Below are positions 1-8,000 of a stretch of DNA of 43,730 nt, piece after piece. The stretch comes from an uncultured Bacillota bacterium. GTDB lineage: Bacteria > Bacillota > Clostridia > Oscillospirales > Oscillospiraceae. The stretch is taken from the NCBI GenBank assembly GCA_947383275.1, contig CANDCW010000016.1, positions 1-43,730 of the forward strand, given 5' to 3'. Position numbers and translations under genes: made by a program. The stretch's first letter is position 1; every line of letters begins with the position of its first letter. Under the pieces are notes generated by a model. The model saw only the letters and a program-made list of their open reading frames with translations. It was not told the origin of the DNA and ran no database searches.

Positions 1-1234
1 AGTTGGTCAGGTTGCCGTTGGCGTCCTTCAGGGCGTACATCTGGAACTCGGTCTTCTTCCCGTCCACGGATACCGTCTGGGCGCTGGCGATGGCCGTGCC
101 ACTGGCGGGGATTGTATCAGGTGTGGAGGGAGCGGTAGTCCCGCCGGAGACGGTGCCAGTGGAGCGGAAGTTAATCTTACGGGCCGTACAGTAAGCCTCC
201 ACCGAGCCGCCGGACGGGGCGCTGATGGTCAGCTGGGGGCCCTGGTTGATGAGGCCGGGGACAAAGTTGGAGGTAAAGGCGTCCGCTTCAATCTTCGTGT
301 TGCCGTTTTCAAAGAGCACGTTGTTCAGCGCGGTGCACCCGGCAAAGGCCCGGCTCCCCACCTGGGTTACGCTGGAGGGAATGTTGATGACCATCAGCTT
401 CTGGCAGCCGGAGAACATAGAGTCCCCGATGCTGGTCAGGCCGGCCTGGAGGGTGACCCGGCTCAATCCGCAGTCGGCGAAAGCCGCAGTGCCAATTTCG
501 GTCAGGCTGGCGGGGATGGTGGCTGCGGACAGCCGGGTGCAGCCGGTGAACGCGCCGTTGCCCAGCTTTTCCAGCCCGTTGGGCAGGGTCACGGCGGACA
601 GCTCGGTACAGCCGTTGAAGGTCCAGCTGTCGATCTCCCGCACGCTGGAGGGGAAGGTAACGCTGGTCACATCGGCGGCGGTGGAGGCGTCCATAAACAT
701 TCCCTCAATCCGGGTGACGCCGTCAGGGATGAGCATGGCCCCGCCGGAGCCACGGTATTTTTTCAGAACAGTGCCGGAAAGATCATAGTTTGTGGCGTTG
801 TCGGCAGCCGAATCGTCAAACAGGAAGTAGAGGTACTCGTACTCCCGGTCTTTGGAGTCCGTCCGGGTAATCAGGCAGTACATATCGTAAAGCCCAAATT
901 CCTTCTCAAACTGGTCCCTGGTATAGGACCCCTCGTCCTTTTTTTCAATCGTATAGCTCTTGTCCAGCGTCGTGATCTCGTCCTTGTCGATTTGCAGGTA
1001 TCCGATTTTCTCCACGCGCTTGCCGATGCGGACGGAGGCGTTGGGGTCCAGATAATAGACGGCGTTGGCCCCCTTGCGGCCCGAGCAGCCGGTAAAATTC
1101 TTGGATGTCCGGTCCAGTACATTGCTGAACCTGCTGCCCCAGTCGTCGGTGTAGGGGTTGGCGGCGGCCAGGGCGGGGACGGCGGTCAGGCACATGGCCA
1201 GCGTCAGCGCCAGGGATAGCAGCTTTCGTTTCAT
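1..1234 (-). CDS. BspA-like leucine-rich repeat surface protein, 3' end outside window
   Basis: Secreted protein of unknown ligand, presumably exposed at the cell surface. The ATG at 1234 follows an AAAGGA ribosome site and opens a clear signal peptide (MKRKLLSLALTLAMCLTAVP, then ALAAA). After an N-terminal region without a recognised domain there are about five LRR_5 (BspA/TpLRR) units with the pattern 'I..ttFxgCxxLxxVxiPssvtxIg', at roughly residues 160-310. A Thr/Pro/Ser-rich linker follows, then a segment reading SVDGKKTEFQMYALKDANGN. That segment resembles the copper amine oxidase-like stalk domain that often ends such clostridial wall proteins. The frame is open to base 1, so at least 411 residues are encoded and the C-terminus is missing. 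It starts 20 bp after rpiB and may be read from the same transcript. Confidence 0.85.
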   Translation of the reverse strand, partial: MKRKLLSLALTLAMCLTAVPALAAANPYTDDWGSRFSNVLDRTSKNFTGCSGRKGANAVYYLDPNASVRIGKRVEKIGYLQIDKDEITTLDKSYTIEKKDEGSYTRDQFEKEFGLYDMYCLITRTDSKDREYEYLYFLFDDSAADNATNYDLSGTVLKKYRGSGGAMLIPDGVTRIEGMFMDASTAADVTSVTFPSSVREIDSWTFNGCTELSAVTLPNGLEKLGNGAFTGCTRLSAATIPASLTEIGTAAFADCGLSRVTLQAGLTSIGDSMFSGCQKLMVINIPSSVTQVGSRAFAGCTALNNVLFENGNTKIEADAFTSNFVPGLINQGPQLTISAPSGGSVEAYCTARKINFRSTGTVSGGTTAPSTPDTIPASGTAIASAQTVSVDGKKTEFQMYALKDANGNLTN

Positions 1235-1254
1235 ATCATATTTGTCCTTTCTTT

Positions 1255-1692
1255 TTAGTCTGTTTCGATGTCCATCATCAGCCCAACCCGGCGGGCATGG
1301 CGGCCTGCCTCAAATTCCGTGTTCAGGAAAACGTCCACAATACGCTCCGCCAGCATGGAGCCGGTTATTCCGGCCCCCAGAGCCAGCATGTTGGCGTCGT
1401 TGTGGCGGCGGGTCATCTCAGCGGAAAGCGCGTCTGCGCACAAGGCGCAGCGGATGCCCTTTACCTTGTTGGCGGAGATGGAAATACCGATGCCGGTGGT
1501 GCAGATGACAATGCCCTTTTCGCACCGTCCATCGGCCACGGCCTGGGCGGCCGCCTTGCCGAAGAGGGGATAGTCGCAGCTGTCGGTGCTGTCCGTGCCA
1601 AAGTCCTCGCAGGTGATGCCCTTGGCGGCCAGGTATGCTTTCAGGTGCTCCTTAAGCTGGTAGCCGCCGTGGTCAGATGCAATCGCGATCAT
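1255..1692 (-). CDS. rpiB: Ribose-5-phosphate isomerase B (RpiB/LacAB family)
   Basis: Cytosolic interconversion of ribose 5-phosphate and ribulose 5-phosphate in the pentose phosphate pathway. The 145-residue protein has the family length and opens with MIAIASDHGGYQLKEHLK, the RpiB N-terminal motif with the D-H-G-G substrate loop. The nucleophile-region motif appears as ICTTGIGISISANK, where RpiB proteins usually read CGTGIGxSIxANK. Here a Thr replaces the Gly between the catalytic Cys and TGIG. The ARHxRRV-like tail (GRHARRVGLMMDIE) binds phosphate. I chose the ATG at 1692 because GGAGG lies 7 bp upstream; the open frame extends further but without homology. A good vegetative promoter lies upstream. 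An allose- or galactose-6-phosphate isomerase role (AlsB/LacB relatives) cannot be excluded. Confidence 0.9.
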   Translation of the reverse strand: MIAIASDHGGYQLKEHLKAYLAAKGITCEDFGTDSTDSCDYPLFGKAAAQAVADGRCEKGIVICTTGIGISISANKVKGIRCALCADALSAEMTRRHNDANMLALGAGITGSMLAERIVDVFLNTEFEAGRHARRVGLMMDIETD

Positions 1693-1739
1693 AAGATGTC
1701 CTCCAATCAGCGGTTCGGGACCGCTCTGTCTCTGTTTCC

Positions 1740-1768
1740 ATTGTAGCTTCTTTTTCTCCGTTTTGCAA
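1740..1768 (-). promoter_or_regulatory. Vegetative (sigma-A-type) promoter of rpiB
   Basis: On the minus strand TTGCAA (1763-1768) and TACAAT (1740-1745) are 17 bp apart, 48 bp before the rpiB start codon. Matches are 4/6 and 5/6 to consensus. Confidence 0.6.
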
Positions 1769-1793
1769 TAGGAGGGAAAATTTTTGCCGCCAT

Positions 1794-1823
1794 GTATAAC
1801 CGCCCCGCAGCCTGTCCACAATA
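1794..1823 (+). promoter_or_regulatory. Putative forespore (sigma-F/G-type) promoter of the SpoIIQ-like gene
   Basis: GTATA (1794-1798) and CACAATA (1817-1823) are separated by 18 bp. They fit the sigma-G pattern GHATR / CATWHTA (6 of 7 in the -10), which overlaps the sigma-F pattern. The start codon is 19 bp downstream. The two promoters near gpr have the same architecture. Inference from motif only. Confidence 0.45.
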
Positions 1824-1841
1824 GGCTTCGGAGGTGGTTTT

Positions 1842-2594
1842 TTGAAAAACCGGAGCTTTTTGAATAAGCTGGGCGATTTTGCCATGGGAAAGGGCTTTTA
1901 CATAGTCCTTTTCCTGTGCATCGCCACCATAGGAATTTCGGGCTATTATCTGCTGAAAACTGTAGTCAATGACACCCGCGCCACCGCGCCTGCCGGGGGC
2001 AGCGCCTCTGTAACCCTTCCGGACCAGAGCACAGTCCGCCCCAGCGTCCCCAGCGTGGAGAACAACCCGGCGTCCACCCCAGTCAAGCCGTCCGCGTCGG
2101 ATGCGAAACCCAGCGTCCGGCCTGAACCGGACGACCCGGAGCCGGTGAAAGACCAGACTCCCGAGCCTGACACCCAGGAGACCGTCTCCAAGGTGTTTAC
2201 CTGGCCGGTGCAGGGGGCCATCCTGCGAGACTTCAGCATAGAGACCCTCTCCCTGGATCCCACCCTGGGGGACTGGCGCACCCATGGCGGGCTGGACATC
2301 GCCGCGGCCCAGGGGGTGAAGGTGCTGTCCATCAGCGCGGGCACTGTGGAACAGATCTACACGGACGGCCTGATGGGCACCACCGTAGTGGTCAGCCACG
2401 GCGGCGGGCTGCAGTCCTGGTACTGCAACCTGGACGAAAACGTGACGGTTGAGGCCGGCGACCCGGTGGACATCGGCAGCGAGCTGGGCACCGTGGGCTC
2501 ATCGGCCATTGCCGAGGTTGGCGTCGGCTCCCACGTCCACCTGGAGACACTGTTGGACGGCCAGCCGGTGGACCCCCGGAACTATCTGAACTGA
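1842..2594 (+). CDS. spoIIQ: SpoIIQ-like LytM/M23 metallopeptidase-domain protein
   Basis: Likely the forespore membrane protein that pairs with SpoIIIAH across the intermembrane space during engulfment. The 250-residue protein has a short cytoplasmic N-terminus, one membrane segment (about residues 20-40), a Pro/Ser/Asp-rich linker (45-115) and a C-terminal LytM domain starting FTWPVQGAILRDFS. Both zinc-ligand motifs are intact (HGGLD and HVHLE), as known for clostridial SpoIIQ. Bacillus subtilis SpoIIQ has lost part of this site. The start is TTG at 1842, placed 5-6 bp after GGAGGTGG; no ATG is suitably placed. A generic M23 cell-wall hydrolase is the alternative, but the single-TM architecture, the Asn-terminated domain and the forespore-like promoter favour SpoIIQ. 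Confidence 0.75.
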   Translation: MKNRSFLNKLGDFAMGKGFYIVLFLCIATIGISGYYLLKTVVNDTRATAPAGGSASVTLPDQSTVRPSVPSVENNPASTPVKPSASDAKPSVRPEPDDPEPVKDQTPEPDTQETVSKVFTWPVQGAILRDFSIETLSLDPTLGDWRTHGGLDIAAAQGVKVLSISAGTVEQIYTDGLMGTTVVVSHGGGLQSWYCNLDENVTVEAGDPVDIGSELGTVGSSAIAEVGVGSHVHLETLLDGQPVDPRNYLN

Positions 2595-2599
2595 AGAAG

Positions 2600-2628
2600 G
2601 CCCCTCCGGCTGTCATAACCGGAGGGGC
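2600..2628. terminator. Hairpin between convergent genes
   Basis: A perfect 10-bp stem (GCCCCTCCGG / CCGGAGGGGC) with a 9-base loop lies just after the SpoIIQ-like gene and just after the end of the convergent reductase gene. U-tracts are poor on both sides. Confidence 0.6.
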
Positions 2629-2632
2629 TCGT

Positions 2633-3691
2633 TCATTTACACAGCGTATCCAAAATGTTTTGGGCAAAGCCCTCCAGCCTCTCCCCGATGCCGGGCAGGG
2701 CCAGGGCTTGGCCGGGGGAGTTGGCTGTTTCGATGAGGGCAAAATTCTGGGGAAGGTAAAACGACTTGTTCATGTTCATGGCGGCTACCACCTGCCGGGC
2801 CACAATGTCTCCCCCGGAGTAGCCGGACACCACAATGGCAAAGACCGCCTTGTCGTAGAACCGGGTCTGGCGAAACAGCGCCGTGAGCCGGTTGATGCAG
2901 GCGGTGAGGTTGGCGGGCAGGGCGTCGTTGTAGTTGGGGCACAGCAGCACCAGCGCATCGGCGGTGCGGACGGCGGGGTAGACCTCGTCCTGCATGACAC
3001 CGCCGTAAAAACACCCCCCCTTCTCGCCAAAGTGGAGGCACATGGTGTAGGGACAGCCGGAGCAGTCGGAGAGCGTGCCGTTGCGCAGGCCAATCTCGCC
3101 AATGGTGCAGCGGCATTCCAACCGTTCCCGCACCCGGGACCACAGGTCAATGGTGTTGGAGGTGTGGTGGCTGGAGGCGTGGAGGACCAAAATTTCCGGT
3201 TTTTCCTTTTTGGGGAGGGCAAAGCGCTCCACCCGCTCTGCCAGCTCCGCGGCGGCGGCGCGGTAGGCGCCCATCAGGCTGGTATTCAAATTGTGGGCCT
3301 GGACCTCAAAATTTGCCAGGGACCCGGTGCCCTCCACCAGAGGCCGGCCCACCAGAGCGCAGCCCGCCCGGTTCAGAGCCAGGGCGGCCTCCGCTGCGGC
3401 CGACTTGGTGTACAGCTCCCCCGCGCCGTCCACAATGAGCCCGCCCACACAGCCGGAGAGCAGGCTGGGTTCCTTCCGCAGCCGGGCCAGCAGGCGCATA
3501 TATTCCATATTCATTCCCGCATCCCCCAAAGGCAGGGCAAGCAGGAGCCGCCGGCCCGCCAGGCCGTCCAGCTCATCGGCCCGGGACAGGACGCAAACCT
3601 CACGCCCGGCCAGGGCCTGCCGCAGGACGCCGTCCAGGCGCTGGCCGGCCCAGCCGGAGTCGGGGGCGGGATAAATCAGTGTGACAGACAT
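2633..3691 (-). CDS. Flavodoxin-fold NAD(P)H-dependent oxidoreductase, possible iron-sulfur flavoprotein
   Basis: The 352-residue protein has an N-terminal half (1-160) of unclear family and a C-terminal flavodoxin-like domain (about 165-350) beginning EILVLHASSHHTSNT, the usual FMN-phosphate loop position. Cysteines at 210, 213, 218 and 227 (CSGCPYTMC...C) sit where NADPH-dependent FMN reductase and Isf proteins carry their conserved or cluster-binding cysteines. LCPNYNDALPANL matches the flavin-contact loop of the family. The start ATG lies 9 bp after the stop of the dehydrogenase gene, and its GAGGT ribosome site overlaps that gene's end, so the two are translationally coupled. Substrate unknown. 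The N-terminal half may be a degenerate second flavodoxin-like domain (LLLALPLGDAGMNMEYMRLL). Confidence 0.65.
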   Translation of the reverse strand: MSVTLIYPAPDSGWAGQRLDGVLRQALAGREVCVLSRADELDGLAGRRLLLALPLGDAGMNMEYMRLLARLRKEPSLLSGCVGGLIVDGAGELYTKSAAAEAALALNRAGCALVGRPLVEGTGSLANFEVQAHNLNTSLMGAYRAAAAELAERVERFALPKKEKPEILVLHASSHHTSNTIDLWSRVRERLECRCTIGEIGLRNGTLSDCSGCPYTMCLHFGEKGGCFYGGVMQDEVYPAVRTADALVLLCPNYNDALPANLTACINRLTALFRQTRFYDKAVFAIVVSGYSGGDIVARQVVAAMNMNKSFYLPQNFALIETANSPGQALALPGIGERLEGFAQNILDTLCK

Positions 3692-3700
3692 GGCCTTACC

Positions 3701-4987
3701 TCAAATAATTGTCTTAAGATGGTCTGCGGCCTCCCGGATATGCCCCAAGAGCTGGTCCGGAATATGGGGTAGCAGTTCCGTCTCCACTCCGGCGGGGGTG
3801 TAGCGGTTTTTCACACCCATATAGACGCCGTCCAAAAAAACGGAGCCGCAGTGCCACTCCCCCCGGAGGGTGAGCAGCAGGGACAGCGCCCCGGAGGACA
3901 GGGCGGGGGCCACATAGGGCTTGAACCCCATTTCCCGCATCTTCAGGTTGGCGGTGACGGTGAGCCGGGTCAGCTCCTGGGAGAGGTCCTCGTCGTAGCG
4001 GTCAATGGAGTTGGCAATCCACAGCCCTGTGCCGTGGGGGCCGTAGGACCGCCCTTCTGCCAGAAAAGAGGCCAGCTTGGGGTCCCGCTTGGCGAAGTAG
4101 GCCGCCCGGGCGTTCATCACCCCCAGGCCGAAGCCCTGGACCTGTTCCGGCCGCAGGCCCCTGCCGTCCCAGGCACCGTTCTCGTCCCGGTTGCTCTCCA
4201 GGTACGCGGTCTTAGCCAGAGGGTCCACCGGGTCAGATACCGCGCACCACAGACCCTGGAACCCCTTATCCCGGGCCATACGGGCATAGTGCTTCACAAT
4301 ACCGGCGTTGGCTTCAAACTGGGCCATGCGCACATCCTTCACCTGAGAGCCCACCGGAGGAATGCCCTTGGAGGCCACAAAGACAAACATATCGCAGTCG
4401 AAGAGATTCTCCGGAGCAACCACCTCCACTTCAGGGAAGACATCATAGTTCCAGGGCAGGCTAACCTGCCCCATTTCAAACTCCCACCGGGCCGTAATCT
4501 GCTCGGAGAGGTCGCAGATGCCGATGGAGGAGATTACGTCCCCGCCCAGCAGCTTCAGCCCGGTGAGCAGGGTGGAGCCCACATCCCCGATGGCCAGGAT
4601 ATTCACCCGTTTTTTCCCCGCCCTGGGGGCCCAGTTCAGCATTTGCTCCCAGCCGGGACGGCTGATGTTGACAGCGGTAACCCGGCCGTCCTCAATGGCC
4701 TGCCTGACATTCCCGTCCAGCTCCAGCGGGACGGCGGACCCGTTGACAATGGCGCTGGCGGGGCCGTCCTCAAAGTCGATCAGGCGGGAGGCGTCCAGCG
4801 CCGCCAGACCGTGCCCGGCCAGCAGCTGGCCAGGGTGGGTCACCTTGAAGGACCCCCGCCCCAGCACCGGGTCGCCGGGGACGGCGGCGAACAGCCGCCA
4901 GCTCCGGGCGGGCGCTGCCTCCGGCCCAACCCCCTCCAGGGGGGTGAACGAAACCAGAGCCGCGCCGTTGATGTTGTAATAATACAT
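3701..4987 (-). CDS. Atypical lactate/malate dehydrogenase-family protein
   Basis: NAD-dependent 2-hydroxyacid oxidoreductase by family. The 428 residues exceed the usual 310-330. A non-Rossmann N-terminal extension of about 125 residues precedes ILAIGDVGSTLLTGLKLLG (nucleotide-binding glycine motif, 134-140) and an acidic residue at the end of the second strand (CDL). SDPVDPL at 251-257 corresponds to the TNPVD loop. EGRSYGPHGTGLW near 320-330 holds a candidate catalytic His. The arginines of the canonical mobile loop are not obvious, so the substrate may not be lactate or malate. An AAAGG ribosome site precedes ATG 4987. It lies between the giant multidomain gene and the flavin reductase, all in one direction, which suggests one operon and possible electron transfer between the dehydrogenase and the flavoprotein. 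Confidence 0.65.
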   Translation of the reverse strand: MYYYNINGAALVSFTPLEGVGPEAAPARSWRLFAAVPGDPVLGRGSFKVTHPGQLLAGHGLAALDASRLIDFEDGPASAIVNGSAVPLELDGNVRQAIEDGRVTAVNISRPGWEQMLNWAPRAGKKRVNILAIGDVGSTLLTGLKLLGGDVISSIGICDLSEQITARWEFEMGQVSLPWNYDVFPEVEVVAPENLFDCDMFVFVASKGIPPVGSQVKDVRMAQFEANAGIVKHYARMARDKGFQGLWCAVSDPVDPLAKTAYLESNRDENGAWDGRGLRPEQVQGFGLGVMNARAAYFAKRDPKLASFLAEGRSYGPHGTGLWIANSIDRYDEDLSQELTRLTVTANLKMREMGFKPYVAPALSSGALSLLLTLRGEWHCGSVFLDGVYMGVKNRYTPAGVETELLPHIPDQLLGHIREAADHLKTII

Positions 4988-5063
4988 GGAATCACGCCTT
5001 TACAAGAAAAGTTCTTCGGTTCCCTCTTTCCAGAAAGGAACGCCCCCCGGCGGGGCCGGGGCC

Positions 5064-8000
5064 TCATTGGTTCTGCCGCAACAGCACCTCCAGGTCGTTC
5101 TCCAGGTAGACGGAGGCGGACAGGGTGGCGTCGTAGTGCAGGCAGGTGCCCTTGTCGGGGCACAGGGGCAGGATGATCGCCTCGGGCAGCCGGGACAAGG
5201 TCAGGTTGCGCCCGTAGAGAATACGGTATTCCTGCTCCAGAACCTGCATCAAATCCAGCGCGCACTCCAGACAGGTACGGGACAGCCGGACTACCGCCTC
5301 CCGGCCGCACTCCTTCTGGTAGGTGGGGGCGGCGTAGGGCAGGATGTGGTTGATGCCGGGCAGCAGGCCGGGCACCGGGGAGCTGGGCCTGCGGACCGTG
5401 TTCCCGCCAATGAAGGGGTACATGGTGGACTCCACAAACCAGTGGTTCAGCCGGGGCAGGAAGTAGACGGCGTCTACCGGCTGGTCCCAGGTACGCATCA
5501 GGTCCTTGCCGTAGCCGGACAGTACGCCCACCAGCACCACCTGGACGGGCACCCCCTCCTGCCTGAGGATGGGACCCAGCGCTTTGAAGCGGAAGCCGGG
5601 GTGCATCAGGTCGTCCACCAGGATGACAGGCCGGTCAAAGGACTTGAGGGTCCGGACCTGGCTGGGGATGGGGGCGTAGTAGGGGAACGCCTCCAGGGTG
5701 CTCTCCGACAGGTCTGGCGTATAGACCTTGTCGGTGTGGAGGGTCTTGGTCACCGTGTTTGGGACGATGCGGCTGCGGAGCATCTTGCCGAAGGGGACGC
5801 ACATGCTCTTGCCCAGCACCCGGGGGGAGGTGGGTTCAGCGGGCACCTGGTTGTATTCGGTAATTTTTTTCAGCAGCCGGTGGTGGATGATGTCGGAGGA
5901 CAGGGTGAGCACCAGCGAGCCGGGGAACAGCCCCGCCAGGGCCAGCTGGACCCGCTCATGCCCCCTGCGGACGGCAGACAGCACCCGGGGGTTCCGGTTC
6001 AGCGGCTCTTGGATGGCGGTGGACAGATTTTGGATCAGCACCGTGGGGGCCCGCATATCCACCTCCCGGATGGGCGCGTCCCCCTCCCGGGCCACAAAGC
6101 CCATGCGGGAGAGCAGGGCGTCCAGCTCCCCGTCCAGATGGCCGCTCCGGGGCTTGCAGACGGCGTAAACACACTCCTTCTCCAGCGCGCAGGCAATCAG
6201 CTCGCACAGCAGAAGATGGCCCAGGTCTTTGCGTTGCTCGCTGCTGTAATCCGCCCCCAGGGCGGTGATAAGCAGCACGTCCCCCGCAGAGCGCAGACGG
6301 ATGCGGTCGGCCAGCTCGTTGTCCCCCAGGGCGTCGAAAAGCTGGGAGGCAGACAGCAGCCGGTAGCTCAAAAAGCCCAGCGGGTTTGCGTCGTGGGCGC
6401 CCCGGAGGAGAAGCAGCTTGTCATTCTGGCTCCGGGCGGCCGCTATGCCGCCGGCCTGCTCCGGCCAGGCGGCGGACAGCAGGTCAAACAGCCCGCTGGT
6501 CATCTCATCCTCCCACTGAAAGTCCAGCTCCCCGGAGCCCAGCATGGGCTTGTCCTGGCTGTCCCGGAGGTAGAGGCCGTTCTGGTAGATGAAGTCCTGG
6601 ATCACCGGATCGATGAAGTTGGAGATGTCCCGGTTCAAGTCCACGTTTTCCCGGATGCGGGTGGAGCTGATGTCCTCCAGGTGGGGGGGGAGCTGAAGCT
6701 GGATCACATCGCCGGTGATGGGCAGCGGGGCGGGCAGCTCCGCCTCCCCCGCCCGGCGGAAGATGACGTGGTTCATATGGTGGATGGAGAAGGGCTGGGG
6801 CTCCGCTTTGTAGGAGGAGGCGTTGGCAACCACGTCGCTGCCGGCCACCAGATATACCTTCTGGCCGGGAAACAGCCCCACCAGCCGCTCCAGGTCGGCG
6901 GGGTTGGCGATGTTCACCGGGATGTCGTCCGGAAAGAGGTGGACGTGGAAGTCCCCCGCCACCGACAGGTTGACGATCTGCCGGCGGATCAGGTGGGGCT
7001 GGGCCTTTTTGGACCAGGAGAACTCGTCCACAGCCAGATAGACCTCAAAGCCCAGGTCCCGGATGGCGTGGACAATCCCCTTGTGGGACAGGGTGAAGGG
7101 GTCGAAGGTGCCGGGGAAGAAGGCGATTTTCCGGGGCGTTTCAAAGGCAAACGGGCCGTGGTCCAGCCGCCGGATGGCAATAAACCGGTTGATATGGGCC
7201 AGCGCGGCGGCCCGGTAGAAGAAGGTCAGGCCGCCGGGTCGGGAGGACTCCTGGGTCAGGAAGAGCAGCTTGCGGTAGCTGAGTGAGAACAGCCGCGCCT
7301 TCTCGTCCATGTCCAGAACGGGGCTCTCAAACAGCAGCTTCCCGGTAACCAGCAGGGCCTCCTGCCGCACCGTCTCCCGGTAGTGGGCCAGGCCCTGAAG
7401 GAGCAGGCCCAGCAGCTCCCGGCGCCGGCGCTCGTAGACCTCGGCCTTTTCTGAAAAGCGCTCCCGGTAGGCGGGATAGTGCTGGAGCAGCACGGCAATG
7501 GTGTTCAGCGCCCCGGATACGGCGGAGTCGTTGGGGGAGCCCAGCAGGGTTTTGAGCCACAGCACCTGCTCGTCCAGCTCGGTGGGGTGGAGGTAGAGCG
7601 CAGCCTCGCCCAGGTACTGGGGAATGTATTTGGAGATCTCGTACTGGCCCATCTCCAGCCCCTTGCCCAGCTCCACCACCACCTCGTTGCGCTGGTCCCG
7701 GCGCAGCAGGGACAGCGTCTGCACCAGGGCGGAGCCGGCGGTGTGCCGGACACCCACCCGCTCCGATACCTTGACCAGGTTGGAAAAGTGAGTGGCAATG
7801 TGTAGGATATGGGTGTCTACACCGTGCTCCACCTGGTCCCGGAGCAGCTCCACGCCGGCCACCTTTACCGCCCAGGGGGTGGCAATCTTCAGGTTGTCCA
7901 AAAAGACCTCGCTGGTGATGTTGGTGTGGTACAAGGTCTCCTCCAGGGCGGACGTATCCCGCCCCGCCCGGCGGAGGATGCGGCACTTGAGGAATACGGT

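Noticed and set aside
4986..7286. 766-codon open frame on the plus strand opposite the giant gene
   Set aside because: Low-complexity Gly/Gln/Val/His composition, no ribosome site, and it lies antisense to recognised domains. It is a by-product of GC-rich third positions.
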